Of a DNA stretch of 64,000 bases, positions 23,226 through 34,844 are shown piece by piece. The stretch is from Cordia subcordata (Eukaryota > Streptophyta > Magnoliopsida > Boraginales > Cordiaceae), in NCBI GenBank assembly GCA_028554755.1, contig JAPTOF010000003.1, forward strand, positions 2,336,501 to 2,400,500. Reading direction: 5' to 3'. The notes under the pieces are model-generated. The model was not told where the DNA came from. It did not search any database and worked only from the letters and a program-made list of their open reading frames with translations. Each line of letters starts with the position of its first letter. Positions within the stretch are counted from its first letter, which is position 1. The translations under genes and the position numbers were made by a program.

Positions 23226-23660
23226 AAAGAAGACCGTAAGTTGACAATTACATGTCTAATATAAGCATATAATTTAGTTATTCGGAGAGCGTTTGCTTTG
23301 CAAGAAAGGAGGTGCACCAGTAAAAATTCTAATCTAATGTATTCTGCATGGTGGACTATGAAGTACCCCTTATGCGGGTTCTGTCAGATATACTCATCTT
23401 TCCAAATTTGGCATTGCTTCAAATGGTTCCCTTTTTTGTCCAAAAAAAAAAAATGGCTCCCTTTCTTTTTTAGGAAAGCAGGTTGATCATGTAATGTTTG
23501 TACTTGAGCGTCAAGGAATATTATCACAAATTCTGAAAGTTTTGATGTTCGATATGGGTGGAAGGGGTTAGCAATGTAGATCCCCACATTGTAGACACCC
23601 AAAATCTTATCCCCAAAAAAAAGAAAAAGAAAATTCTTGGATGAGCTGGTAGTCAATGGG

Positions 23661-23676
23661 AGCCACCTGCAGGATT
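23661..23676. other. LINE target-site duplication (left copy)
   Basis: AGCCACCTGCAGGATT matches 24156-24171 (AGCCACCTGCAAGATT) with one mismatch, flanking a 5'-truncated LINE. Confidence 0.65.
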
Positions 23677-24155
23677 TCTTTTTTTCTTTTTTCTTTTTTC
23701 TTTTTTTTTTTAAATACTACAAGGAAGGCCGAAGAAGCCTAAAACTACTATCCTCTTGGATGGCGCCTCACCTTGTGCTTCTCGAGCAGTAACAAAATTT
23801 GGTTAGGGACAAAATCAAGAATTAATTCCCTAGCAGCTTAGAAAATACATGATTAGCCAATTAATCTACACAAATATTCGCTTTCTAATAGATGTGTCTC
23901 ATTTCATAACCCAACCTTTGAATGAAAATTTTCTTGCTGTTCTTGAGTGGATGTTTCAAAGGGCAACATTTAGCGGTTGTAATACCAAGTCGAAGGTGGC
24001 AGAGGAGTTAGTCTCACATAGCCCCCCTCACAGAGCAACAATTAGTTCCGTCTACTTAACCCAAGGTTCATGGCGAAACCAACTAGCCTCCCCCAACTAT
24101 TGACATCCCTGGTTTTCTTTAGAGCACCCATCAACATTCAATTTTTACCGTCAAT
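23677..24155 (-). mobile_element. 5'-truncated LINE with poly-A tail
   Basis: On the minus strand the insertion runs from 24155 and ends in an A-rich tail (23677-23711, AAAAAAAAAAGAAAAAAG-type). It is flanked by 16-bp direct repeats with one mismatch, a target-primed insertion signature. The translation, with stops and frameshifts, resembles the C-terminal RNase H domain of plant LINEs: KLNVDGCSKENQGC-like near the start, a VGFAMNLGLS block, and a CVD-LANHVFSKLL stretch near the end. The 5' part with endonuclease and reverse transcriptase is missing, which is usual for LINE copies. Confidence 0.6.
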
Positions 24156-25159
24156 AGCCACCTGCAAGATTCCATTGGCGCGTTTGATGACACAGGACGT
24201 ATGTGAGGGGCTAGCTCTACCCCAAAAAACTTTTTTAAAAAAATAAATAAATAATCCAAAAGTTATTCTATCTTTATGAGCATATGTTGGAAAGATGTAT
24301 TCTTTATTTTAGTATACATGAGATTTGGATACGTACCTTAACCATTATGTAATTGGTATGAGGAGTTTATATAAAATAGCTGGAGCAATTCCTTAGGGTT
24401 GTGGAAGGAGGAAATAGATGTTAGGTTTGAGATCAGTTAGAGATGAGTTGATTCTATCCTATTACGTATAGGGCATTATGGGTTATGAAAGGACCTTGAA
24501 TGAAGCTCTAAAATGGAGAATACATGAATCATTATCAAGACATCCTCAGCCCAATGCTTAATATAATGCGCTGCCATGTCATAATTTCTTACAGGATTGA
24601 ATAAATTGATTAAAGATTACTAAAAATAGAAAAACAAGGTAAAGAATTCGTCTACGTTAAACTTTTTCTGTTTTTGGCTAATCAGGAACACCTTATAGGT
24701 AGTAGAGTGCTTCGAGGCCATTTGAAGCAGTCAAATATCAGGTATAAGGCACATTCTAACGCATAAATCAAATTAATTAAAATTCATTTATCAAATATAT
24801 ACTTTCTGGAGGGTTTGAACCATGTGATTTAATGTGAGCTGTATCTCTTAGGGGCTATAACGCCTTAATTATTTAGTAACAGTTATCTGATGACTGGAGG
24901 GTCTTCAACAGCTTAGAAGCAACCAAAATCATGTCAGGTTTTTGCGACCCTAAAATAAAGGCAGGGTTTAATTATCAATTAATAAAAATGTAGGAAGTAG
25001 AGACCGCGAAAACCACATAGGCTATGTACCTAGCTAGAGGCTACAAATAAACCCTACCACTACAGCTTTGATTTGCTAGATAATTATGGCCCAAAAGAGT
25101 TATGAAAGCTGGCATGTTAAGTAGCTTGTATAGCCACTCAGCAGTCCTACGCAATTTCT
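24156..25159. other. Intergenic DNA between LINE and SINE
   Basis: The right LINE target duplication occupies 24156-24171. The rest shows no gene or repeat that I can identify. Confidence 0.5.
25145..25159. other. SINE target-site duplication (left)
   Basis: TCCTACGCAATTTCT is repeated exactly at 25412-25426. A perfect 15-bp duplication implies a fairly recent insertion. Confidence 0.85.
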
Positions 25160-25411
25160 TAAAAGGGTTAACCAAAGGAGAACCCCTTTCCCACCTGGCC
25201 AGAGGCCCCTTAACCAGGCGGGAGGTAAATCGAGGGATGTGCGTGAGTGGCAGCCCGACCAGGGAGAGGACCAACGAGCATGGAAATCCAGCAACAGCCC
25301 CCGCAATATTTCAGCGGAGTACTGCCGCCACACGGACTCGATCCCGCGTTGTCAGGGTGTCTCCACCCTAATCACCTGACCACTTACCAACTCACCTATG
25401 CCCCTGGGGGC
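25160..25411 (-). mobile_element. Full-length tRNA-derived SINE
   Basis: On the minus strand the 252-bp element begins GCCCCCAGGGGCATAGG. An A box (25386-25398, TAGGTGAGTTGGT) and, about 42 nt later, a B box (25334-25344, GGATCGAGTCC) form an internal RNA polymerase III promoter. A 3' body without tRNA similarity ends in CCCTTTTA. It is flanked by perfect 15-bp direct repeats TCCTACGCAATTTCT (25145-25159 and 25412-25426). GC content is much higher than its surroundings. I did not assign a named family. Confidence 0.85.
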
Positions 25412-25426
25412 TCCTACGCAATTTCT
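25412..25426. other. SINE target-site duplication (right)
   Basis: Exact copy of 25145-25159 on the 5' side of the SINE. Confidence 0.85.
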
Positions 25427-27115
25427 GCTTGCCATGATGGATGCTTGTTACAAATAAGCCAGCAAGCAAGGGCGCATGCAATAAGTTTCCAATCGTTTAC
25501 ATGCAACGTGAAATTTGTGCGTGCCTTACTTTTGTCATTTACTCTTTACATATATATCGTGAAGTATTGAATGATTTAACAAGTGTCAAATTATAATGTC
25601 TCGCATCATTTTGTGGGGAGAATTTGAAAGATTTATAAGTTTGGTATAACTAATAACTTGAATTAACTATTTTCGGTCGTCGGTTAATTTGAGGGTCTAA
25701 TTAATTATTATACCCATAATAATAATATTGCGGGCCAAGGGTCTGAAGTCAGGATGTGACACCAATGCTAGTAACCAGTTTGAAACGTGTCTTTGCCATT
25801 GCATTAGAATGTGATTCAACTCGGTTGTACGAGGATAAAAATCCGTACGGAACTCCACAGTGGAGATGCATCAGGAGTAACTTTTGAGTTGGGGAAGCCT
25901 AGTAATGTGAAGACAACTGACTTGATGCAATATCTGATTTGATTCAAGGAAGCTAAGCCTTGAAATGTGAAGACAAATGATCAGCGAGAGAGGAGTCGCA
26001 ATGCATAAAGTCATTTCTGTGCGGGTAAAGGACAAATGCATGCACGAAACTTCAACTATGGACGAACGCATTAATTCATAGAGCTCTGTTGCAATTCTTC
26101 AATTGAACATATAACAAAACCCTGTTATTTATTTATGGTGTGTCTTGTTACAAGCGTTCCTCCACCCAAGCATCATAAATAGATTTTGACAATCGAACCA
26201 ACTGATTGGATTTGTCAAGAAAAACCATTAGAATTGAGATTGAGGGAGTAATTCAAGTGGTTAACATTGCAGAGTAATGATGTGAATTCGAATTGTGTAA
26301 GAGACAAGAGGTTTGAATTAAAAAGATATTAATAATAGTAACTTTAGTTTAAAAAAACTTAGCGGTGAACTAACCATTGAACGAGGGATCACAATGCAAA
26401 AGATTATATATCTATATGGGTAAAGGACATATTGGCATTACGAAACTTTTGTTATGCTCAAAATTCAGGAAAAGATTAAACTCACTTTTTTTCAAAAATT
26501 GTTGTAGGCGATTGATAATATATCAAAGAATAATATACAGTTTCACTCGAGAAATCGAGTAGGGCAGTACGAATTTATTGCATGGTATGGGCGTAATTTT
26601 TATCATTATTAGTCCAAAAGATTCATGATATTGAAACAAGGTCTACCAACCCCGGCCCATTAGAAGATATAATAATCCAATCAGCAAAAACATCCATTGG
26701 GCTAACCTGCACATCGAGTAGGCTCTAATAATGCCCCTCAGTCATCATTGGGTTAGGCTACATTGTGGGTATCTATCCGAGAGAATGTTTTACACCTTTT
26801 GTTTATTTCTTGGAGACCACATAATACTTGAAATAGTATTTCACAAAAGGTTGTTCAAAGCCCAAAATTTCCCGTTTGTATTTCGGTCCCATCTAGTCCA
26901 AGTATACTTGTTTTTGTATGCCAAAGTCATTATCGACTTTACTCTTTTTTTTTTCTTTCTCTAATAGAATGGTTAAACTTATTAAAAGAAAGTTTTTTTT
27001 AATTATTTTATGTATCATTTTCTTCTTTCTACGTGGCAGTTTTTCTTCTGAAGTTATGTTTAAAATTTAACAACATAAATTGATTATGTCTTTGAACAAA
27101 TATGAAATATTAATG
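25427..27115. other. Intergenic DNA, no supported gene
   Basis: Base composition is near the local average. Two segments around 25875-26035 and 26370-26470 share 'aatgtgaagacaa..tga' and 'ggtaaaggaca'-type motifs, suggesting an old local duplication. The 8-11 bp before the Mutator-like element form its left target duplication. Confidence 0.4.
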
Positions 27116-27455
27116 GGAATTTTTTCACTTAATCCCTTTAATGTATAGGACTAATGATACATTTCCCTCTAATGTAAATAAATATCCATTTAACTCTATT
27201 GACTAATGGTCAAATCTGTTACTATTAACCTCTTTGCTTAATATTTCAAATTTACCCTTAAAATATAATTGCATATTGTAAGTTAAAAATCTCAGCTTAT
27301 TTTTGCTTTTTTGTTTCATCTGGTGCTTTGGATATGATAAATGGTTTTTCTGAAACAAAAGTTCTAACACCGAAGAATCAAAAGATGATGAAATAATATT
27401 CTCTTAACAAAAAAAAAATTCCTCAAAGTCAGTCGACTCACCACATGCTTTGGGT

Positions 27456-27670
27456 TTTTTTTTTTTCCTTTTTCTTTTTTAGTCGAGAACACATTCATTC
27501 ATTCATCACACAGCATATACAGAGCAGTACATTACATCATAGATATCAAAATACCAACAACATGAAAAAGAAGCCAACACCAAGGTCTTTACAACAGCAA
27601 CGGTCACCCAACCTTAATAATCGGAAAATGATTAAAAAAGTTTTCCTCAATAGCAACGAAAGATTTTAAG
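27456..27670 (-). pseudogene. Retrotransposed 3' UTR fragment with poly-A tail
   Basis: On the minus strand a UTR-like sequence containing 'gtgtgatgaatgaatgaatg' and 'tgttctcgact' ends in an A-rich tail (AAAAAAGAAAAAGG then 13 As, 27456-27481). This has the look of a processed transcript copied by LINE machinery. I cannot identify the parent gene and see no clear coding frame. It lies inside the Mutator-like element. Confidence 0.4.
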
Positions 27671-27733
27671 TATAATCACGCAAAAGTTTATTGAAGAGAA
27701 CTTTTCTTTTTCTCAATAATTGAAAGAGGAACT

Positions 27734-27930
27734 TATTAGAGTTACTACCTCATCTAAAAAGTTAAGCTTGTAAAGAGGATATTGAGTTATTTATTTGAAT
27801 GGCGGTAAAAATCCAACCTGTGTCATTTAGCTTCTAGATTTTGATACCACATTAGAGTTACCATCTCATCTAAAAGTATAAGCTTAAACTTGTAGAGAAG
27901 ATATTGGTTTATTTATTTATTGTGTTAATA
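27734..27930 (-). repeat. Dispersed repeat copies c1 and c2
   Basis: Two adjacent copies (27734-27800 partial, 27823-27930 fuller) of the family seen at 13878-13965 and 19712-19842, both with 'accatctcatctaaaag'-type and 'gtagagaagatattggttta'-type blocks. In reverse the full copy contains 'tggtatcaaaatct', a mutated initiator-tRNA primer-binding sequence. Confidence 0.75.
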
Positions 27931-28208
27931 GAACTTACCTGAGGACATAAGGATTTTTACAACCTCCAAGAGAATGTCAAGTTCTATCTTTTTGGGTTTG
28001 AAAAATAATATGTTTTACTAATAAAAATTTATTTTGTTAAGGTAAAAAGTTTTAAGGGCAAATCTGAAATTTAAATAAAAGAAATTAACTTTAACAAATT
28101 TGACCGTTAATCAATGGAGTTAAGTAGTTATTTATTTACTTTAGCGGAGAAAGTGTTACTAATCTTATAAATGAAGGGGGTTAAGTGGAAAATTTCCAAT
28201 ATTAAATG

Positions 28209-29270
28209 ATAATAAGCCAATAAAAAAATGCCACATGGGAATTGATAAAGGAAAAAAGAAAAAAACATGTTGCATAAACCCTTAGTCAGTCATGTATAAA
28301 GTACTCTATTTTGTAAATTTGAGCTCTTCCATTAAAAATTTAAAAATTCAAGCTTCAGTTACATACTAGTCTTAATTTGGAGCCTAAAATCACCATCTTT
28401 CCTCCAAAGAAAAATGGAAAAGGAAAAGATCAAACTGAAGAATAATAATGGAAGAGACTTTGCTCTTGCCCTTTTCGTACAAAGGAAAGCCAGACCTACT
28501 CTGAGTTGTACAGATAATCATAGTCTCATCATTCATCAATTCCATAAAAGGTCTTAATGTCTATTTTTTTCCAACTTTGGAACTGTATAGACTGATTTTT
28601 GTTTTTTCATGTAAAAAACACATTTTTTTTGGAAGTACATATTTTCTTTTTAAATAAAAATTTAATTTGGATTAAAATTTAAAACGAATTATGAAACTTT
28701 GAAGAAAAATCAATTTTAACTTTTTTTAACTCATAAAAAAAAGTACTTTTTTCAAAAATTTCAGAAAAAATACTTTAAAAAAGCCAAGCAAACAAGTCCT
28801 TTATCCCATCATCAAAATATGTCATACCAACCCTGCATAGTCTGACAGATGTGAAGGTGATAGAAACTTGCACCGAAGTGCAACGCTACCGCTGAAAGCA
28901 ATGCCTTCCTTGGTTCAAGTTTAACACCAAGTAATCAACATTTCCAGCCATATTAATCACTAGTTAGCTAAGTAATTATTAGACGGAAAAAAAAAAAAAA
29001 GAACATATGATATTGAAATTATCAAGTAATACGTACACACCGGCCTTAAGCTATAAACTAGACGTTGTTCAACACAATAAGAAACATAATAAACATATAT
29101 TTAACAACTTAAATTTTTAGATAAGATACCATTCATACAAAGAAAAGTCCATCTACGTGCAAGGCGTAATACAGAACAAACCCGACCTAGAATAGATAAT
29201 TGCTCCGGTAGTCTTCTTTTCTACCATGCAAAATTTACAAGAAAGACCTGAGGCTTCGTGGAATATCTCA
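28209..29270. other. Intergenic DNA, 3' flank of gene B
   Basis: AT-rich, no supported gene. The last several hundred bases presumably contain the 3' untranslated region of gene B. Confidence 0.45.
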
Positions 29271-32172
29271 TCATCTGACAAGAGTCAAACCAATAGCCGT
29301 GACAATGAGAGTAGAGGGAAGTCCAAATTTGAGATGTTTCCAGAATGTCAGGTTGTACCCAACGTGTTCAGCACGACGGGCCTGCTCACACACAATTAGG
29401 TTGGCAGCCGATCCCAGGAGAGAGAGGTTTCCAGCAACCGTGCTGGCCCAAGCCAGGATAAGCCATGCTTTCTTCTCACTGGATGGAGATATTGCAGCTG
29501 CCGAGGCTGCAACTCGTCCTCCTAGCAATAAGACTACGACCAAGAAAACACGTATTTATTTAGCAGTCAAGAATATATATTCCATAACCATGTTGCAGAA
29601 GTTGCTTTGCCCGGACTCTGTAGTCCTTGCAGGGGAATGATGCAACAACAACAAGAAGATAATAACATGTATATTACTCGACAGAATTATTAAGACAGAG
29701 AAAAAAGTTTCCTGGATAAACGATGAAGCCACTTCTTCCACAGGTAGCCGTGCTAAATCATAGATGAGTCGCAGTTAAAAATAACATTTCCACAGAGGAG
29801 ATTGATGCTATTGTAATCATTGATCATTGTTAACTGAAACAAGGTAAAGATTAGTTGAAAGATGTTTAAGGTTCGCACTTCTCAGAGATATGACTTATAA
29901 GCTATTACCGGAGGCAAGCATCACTGACGATATTAGTCCCTTTAACTTGTCCTCCAAGGTTAAAGTTATGGGAGAACAAGGCTTCCCATTTTCCTGATTA
30001 ACCTGTTCACGAGCTTCAACATTAGAAAATATGGTTTGCTCTTGCGTTAATTTTCTTGTTACGTGACCAATTTCCCAAGGGATGCGTATTTTATTAGTAA
30101 CAACTTTCACCATTCACATAGGGTTTCACTGGGATAAGAGCTTTAACTTTCTGATAAAGGGTTGTATGGCCCCGTTACAGGATGTGGTGCTCTGTTAAAC
30201 AGATTCCAAGTCGGACACCTCATCCCTAGAGTAAAAATGAGGACTTCGATTCATGTTAACAGGAAAATAAAGATATTTATGTGCTAAGGGTGTGAGAAAA
30301 GGAGGAGGGATTTAGGGAGAAAGGGAAAGGAACTGGAGCAGAAAGATGTCATTTTAATTGTTCAAATGATCTCAGCATAAACATGTAATGCAAGACATAT
30401 AAGAGCTTAACAGAAAGTGGCACACATAATGGAAGAACCACATTACTTGAAAACTTAATAGTTGTTGAATCAATTCATCCATCAATTGATTATCTTAGTC
30501 AGACCTCCCTTTTTGGCTAATTATCAAATTAGCAATAGAAAAAGGTATAATGCAAGAGGAACTTGTACCCGGAGTATCACAAGCTGATTGGAAAGTGACA
30601 AACTAGGGGCAGGAAGGAGGGCGAAGAGAGCTGTAAAGTTTAAATACCTGTAGGCACGTTGGACGCCACATTTGAAAGAAATAGTATAATAACTCCAAGG
30701 AGTGCTATTCCAGCAATATGATCAATCTTCGCATGAGGTTCCATGAACTCCCAGAAAGCACTTGGAATTCCTGTTTTGTTGAATCCATCAACAGTAATGA
30801 ACATCCCACAGAAGAATATCAAGAGCGAATAGGATACCTGAATAAACGAAGAAGCAATAAGAACCAAATTCTGGCCAAATGCATAAAGATATTGTATACT
30901 TCTATGTGACTAAACTGATTACCTGATCTCGCATGACACCAAAAAGGAAACATAAAGATTTGTGCTAGGGGATTTTACCTTTTCTAAACATGGTCTAGCA
31001 TCCTTGAAATCAACCACGATAAGTGCCAATGCAGCAGTGACTGCAGTCCATGACATGTTCAGACCCATAAGCAAGGAAATGAGCATCCCAATTGTTACGA
31101 GATAGACGCAGGTCTTCCATAACCTTCTCTTCCATTTGTTCAACAACAAACCTTCCTTGTCATCGAAATATGACAAGAAGTTTCTTTCTGTGAACCCATT
31201 GATAGACGAAACCTTCTTTGAAGGAACATTTTCCTCCTTGCGTGCTGAAGCAGGGTCATTCATCATCTCTTTTGATGCATTTGAATTCCTGATAGGGTCA
31301 AAGCTCGCACTAGATGCCTTCTGGATTTCGCTCTCACTAGAAACACCACGGTTTCTGAGAGTGTCAACATGATTCGCATGACCATTGATACTAGGAGAGC
31401 TACGAATACTCATGGATTCCAACGTAGAGTTCCATTCTTGAGAATTCAAAGATGCCAGATGTGACATTGTTGCTGGCGAAAAACGATGAGAATTCACATC
31501 ATCTTCAGCAACCACTTCTGCTGTGGCATCTTCTTCATCTTTCTGAACAGATAACAACTTCCAATACATACCTAGTAGGATTAAAGCATTAACAAAGACT
31601 CCTAACAGCATTGCAGGGAGAACTCCATATAAAAACCTCCCGAATGAAATTTTACTCTGAACAGCTATCACTAAGTTTTGGGGATTTCCAATTGGAGTTG
31701 CAGAAGACCCAATATTTGCGCTTGAGGCAAGAGCCAATAGGAAAGGATGAGGTGGAAGATTCTGTTGCCTTGCGATTTTCAATACAAACTCTGTCAAAAC
31801 AACACAAGAGGTATCATTCGTAAAAAGAGCACTGGAAATAGCTGAAATAATGCAAATTCGACATAGCAAATCCTTAGCTCCTCTGCTCTTCCATGATAGC
31901 AATTTACCCAAGTATTTAAACATATCTGCTCTTTCAAGGTAGACACTAACTACCATTGTCCCAAAGAGAAGACCAAGGATTGGAAGATCAATCGCATCAT
32001 ATGCTTGATCCGGTGTTATCACTCGGAAAATGACCATAAGCATAGCCCCCAGGAGAGACCCTGCAGTCCTCCCAATGGGTAGGAACGGAACCGCTGGGAA
32101 AACAGCCAATACCCAGAAGATAGCAAAGGAAATTGAGCCAAGAACCACTTTGACAGTTGGAGCCAGAGCCAT
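29271..32172 (-). CDS. Lsi2-like silicon/metalloid efflux transporter, gene B (3 exons)
   Basis: Paralogue of the transporter at 496-5251 and the same ArsB/CitMHS family; the predicted role is proton-coupled efflux of silicic acid or arsenite at the plasma membrane (inferred). Exons are 32172-30979, 30837-30648 and 29533-29271 (1194+190+263 nt, 548 residues), with introns in the same positions and phases (0, 1). Introns are 141 and 1114 bp. An in-frame ATG four codons upstream (32184) would add MEKK. Key motifs are intact: [29 protein letters not shown], and the C-terminal block [39 protein letters not shown]. It has 21 more residues than gene A in exon 1, mainly a [22 protein letters not shown] insertion in the acidic and serine-rich loop. 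No stops, so it is likely functional. Confidence 0.92.
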
Positions 32173-32473
32173 CTTTTTTTCCAATTCGCAAAAGATCCAA
32201 TCCTTCTATAGTCAAAAAATTGCAATCTTCAGAATATTATCAACCAAAACTGTGCTCCACCAAGAAAAAGAAATATCTAGAACATCAAAAAAGAAAACCC
32301 ACATCTAAAACCTCTATATTTTCCAAGATAAAGATTGCATAACTTCAATAAGTAACAATATCTAAAGAGGTGCTCAGTGCTATCATGGCTAGTTGTCATG
32401 TCTCAAAAATCAACTGTTACAAAAGCTACAAACCTATCCAAATTCCATCATAATTCACAAGACTCTTGAATTA
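32173..32473. other. 5' flank of gene B
   Basis: Probable leader and proximal promoter of gene B (transcribed leftwards). Purine/pyrimidine-rich, with no confident TATA box. Confidence 0.4.
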
Positions 32474-32571
32474 GAGGCTGTTTGGCTCTGCTTATTTACT
32501 TGCTCATAAGCAGACAAATAAAGTACAAAACTTGCTTATAAGCAGAAAAATAAGCACAGCCAAAGAGCCTC
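32474..32571. mobile_element. Small hAT-type MITE, about 98 bp
   Basis: Ends 'gaggctgtttggctctgctt' + 'attt' and, reversed, 'gaggctctttggctgtgctt' + 'attt' form inverted repeats of about 24 bp with two mismatches around a core with 'cttataagcag' repeats. Its termini match the element at 56963-57097, showing one family. No clear 8-bp duplication is visible. Confidence 0.75.
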
Positions 32572-33249
32572 CAAGTGTAATAAGAACATCTTCAAGAATA
32601 AACGTCCAGAGCTCAAATCAACCCAAAATAGTTAACCCAAGTACCCAACTAAATTCTTAATGCCCACTTGTTAATCACAATCAAATCATGTACCCATCTA
32701 ATGTGGGATATCACATAAAAATTACACCATTTTCAAAACATATGCAAAGTAAGAAAACTACCAATTGCAGAAACTCTCACCTGGGACAACCAACAGAAGG
32801 CTGGTTTAAAAGTGAACTTTCAGGCCAAAAGGTTGGGTTTGGCTCGTTCCTATCTCACAGAAGTTTTGTTAACCTTGAAATGAATAAGAATTCTTCTTTT
32901 CATAAAACAGATTGCTTTAAATAGAATATTCAGGCCAAAAGGTTTGGATCAGAAAAAGTTATTTATCTGCATACTTCATTTCTTGGACCAAAAGAAAAAT
33001 AAATACTTCTCGTTTACTACTCGCTGAGGATGACTAGTTGCAGACCTCTTAGAATGTCTGGTCTTGGATTTGTGTCCCAGGTGGGAACCACATGCCTTGT
33101 CATCTGCTGGCTGTCATTGCTGTATTCTTTCAATGATTTGTGCAAAAATTGGATATTTTTATATACAGTAAAATCGTTGGTCAACTGAGCAATTATAATT
33201 TTTCTTGAAAAATTAGTATATCATTTTTCTTTAATTTTTAGAGTAAATT
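32572..33249. other. Upstream region of gene B
   Basis: No gene. 'aggccaaaaggtttgg' and 'aggccaaaaggttggg' (around 32822 and 32933) form a short direct repeat. Confidence 0.4.
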
Positions 33250-34310
33250 ATACTAGACCCTTCATGAGTATGTTACCCTTATAATTTTGAAAAAAGCACA
33301 TATTTCCCTCCTTTATCTCAAATAATTTCTCCAACTTTTTATAATTTTTTGGGATGTTTTTCCAATATATTAACTTTGTTAGAAGAACAAAAATACCCTC
33401 ACTTTGATAGTTATATTTTATAATTGGTATATAACCTTTTATATGCAAGACTTTGTTAGGCACTTTTTTTGCCTATTTTCGTATTTTTTTTTACCCACAT
33501 GTTCACACTAATTTTTCTCATTGCTTCAAAATTTAAAACTTCAAAAATTAAAAATTAAAATTAAAAATTAAAGAAATTCAAAAGTAAAACATAAAAAATT
33601 ATAAATTATAAAATAAAAAATTAAAAGATTATGATATTAAGATTTTAAGAGGTTAAAATATTTAAAAAATAACAAAACTTAAAACAAAACATTTAAAATA
33701 TTAAAATCAAATAAGTAGAATCATAAATAGCAGTCTAAATTGTAATTTTAATTAAACAAACTAAAAATTATTTTGTACAATTATAAGTTCTAATTATAAA
33801 ATTACAATTTAAAGTGCTATAATTATAGGTTATAAGTTATAATTTGCTTGGTTACAATTAAAATTTAAAGTGCTAATTATGATTCTGCTTATTTGATTTT
33901 AATTTTTTAATTTTTTTAGTTTTAAAGATCGTTAATTTTTTATTTTTTTATCTTTTAACCTCTTAAAATCTTAATCTCATAATCTTTTTTTTTAATTTTT
34001 TAACTTTTAAGTTGTACTTTTTAATTCCTTTAATTTTTAATTTTTTTAATTTTAAATTTTTGAATTTTTAAATTTTTAAGTAATGAAAAAGAATTAGTGT
34101 GAACCCGTTAGCAAAAAATACGAAATAGACAAAAAGGTGTCCATCATAGTGTTAGATATAAAAGTTATATAACAATTGTGAAATATGACTAAAAATGTGA
34201 GGGTATTTTTTATTTTCTAATAAAATTAATGCATTGGAAGAACCTCCCAAAAAATTATAAAAAGTTGGAGAACCTGTTTGGAATAAAGCATATACTTGAG
34301 GGACCTGTAT
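33250..34310. mobile_element. About 1-kb foldback element with very long arms
   Basis: The left half (33250-33720) and the reverse complement of the right half (33880-34310) match almost throughout. Shared blocks in order are 'ctccaactttttataatttt', 'tataac.ttttatat', 'gcctattttcgtattttttt', 'gttcacactaatt', 'aagattttaagaggttaaa' and 'aaatcaaataag.agaatcata'. Arms are about 430-480 bp with many small differences, and the centre is near 33780. It has no coding capacity. It could be a Mutator-like or foldback transposon; a transcript would fold into a long hairpin. Exact ends and target duplication were not resolved. Confidence 0.75.
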
Positions 34311-34844
34311 ATCTTTCTTTCAATTTTAAAATATATAACATATATGTCCAAAGAATAGGGGCAGGACCTAGTGATTCTCAAAATGTGTATCACATATACA
34401 CTCTAAAATGAATATCCATACCTATTTTGAGAATAAGGAAGATAACACACACTTAGAAAAAATTATAGAGGACTTTAGTGCAGTTTACCTTAATTTTAAT
34501 GAAAATATATATATGACTGTTTGTTATTTTCTTTTATTTGAATGTATGGATATGGTACCACATGGCATCTCATGGAGTCATGGTCTAATTCTTCTTATAT
34601 TTTTAACAATTAAAATTTTTATCATTGACAATTTAATAAAAATATTTTTTCACTGATAAATTAATAAAAATACTTTTGAAAAATAAACTAATTTATTAGT
34701 TTTTAACTTTTTTCATGTATTGCCTAGAGGGTTTACAGAACCCAAGTGATTCGCCCTTCGTTTTATTTTTTGCTCAATACTTTTAAAATTGTAGGCAACT
34801 ATTCATTTTTAAGTTTCAGGATATCAGACGCGGTGTTTTAGACT

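Larger units (their letters stand above)
27116..28197. mobile_element. Mutator-like non-autonomous element with long terminal inverted repeats
   Basis: The left arm (27116-27265) and the reverse of the right arm (28050-28197) match for about 145 bp at roughly 75 percent by eye. Shared landmarks are 'cacttaa.cccttaat', 'agtaa.acattt', 'gtaaataaat', 'aactc.attga', 'ggtcaaat.tgtta' and 'aaattt.cccttaaaa'. It is flanked by AATATTAATG (27106-27115) and AATATTAAATG (28198-28208), a 9-11 bp target duplication with one indel, as in Mutator-like elements. It has no transposase. The interior holds a reverse-transcribed transcript end and two copies of a dispersed repeat. Confidence 0.7.

Noticed and set aside
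25334..25398. tRNA gene suggested by A and B boxes
   Set aside because: No acceptor stem or anticodon arm can be formed, and the boxes lie in a 252-bp element with flanking direct repeats. It is a SINE.
33248..34411. Two similar small frames sharing WKN.PKNYKKLE
   Set aside because: Their similarity comes from the arms of the 1-kb foldback; the sequence is not coding.
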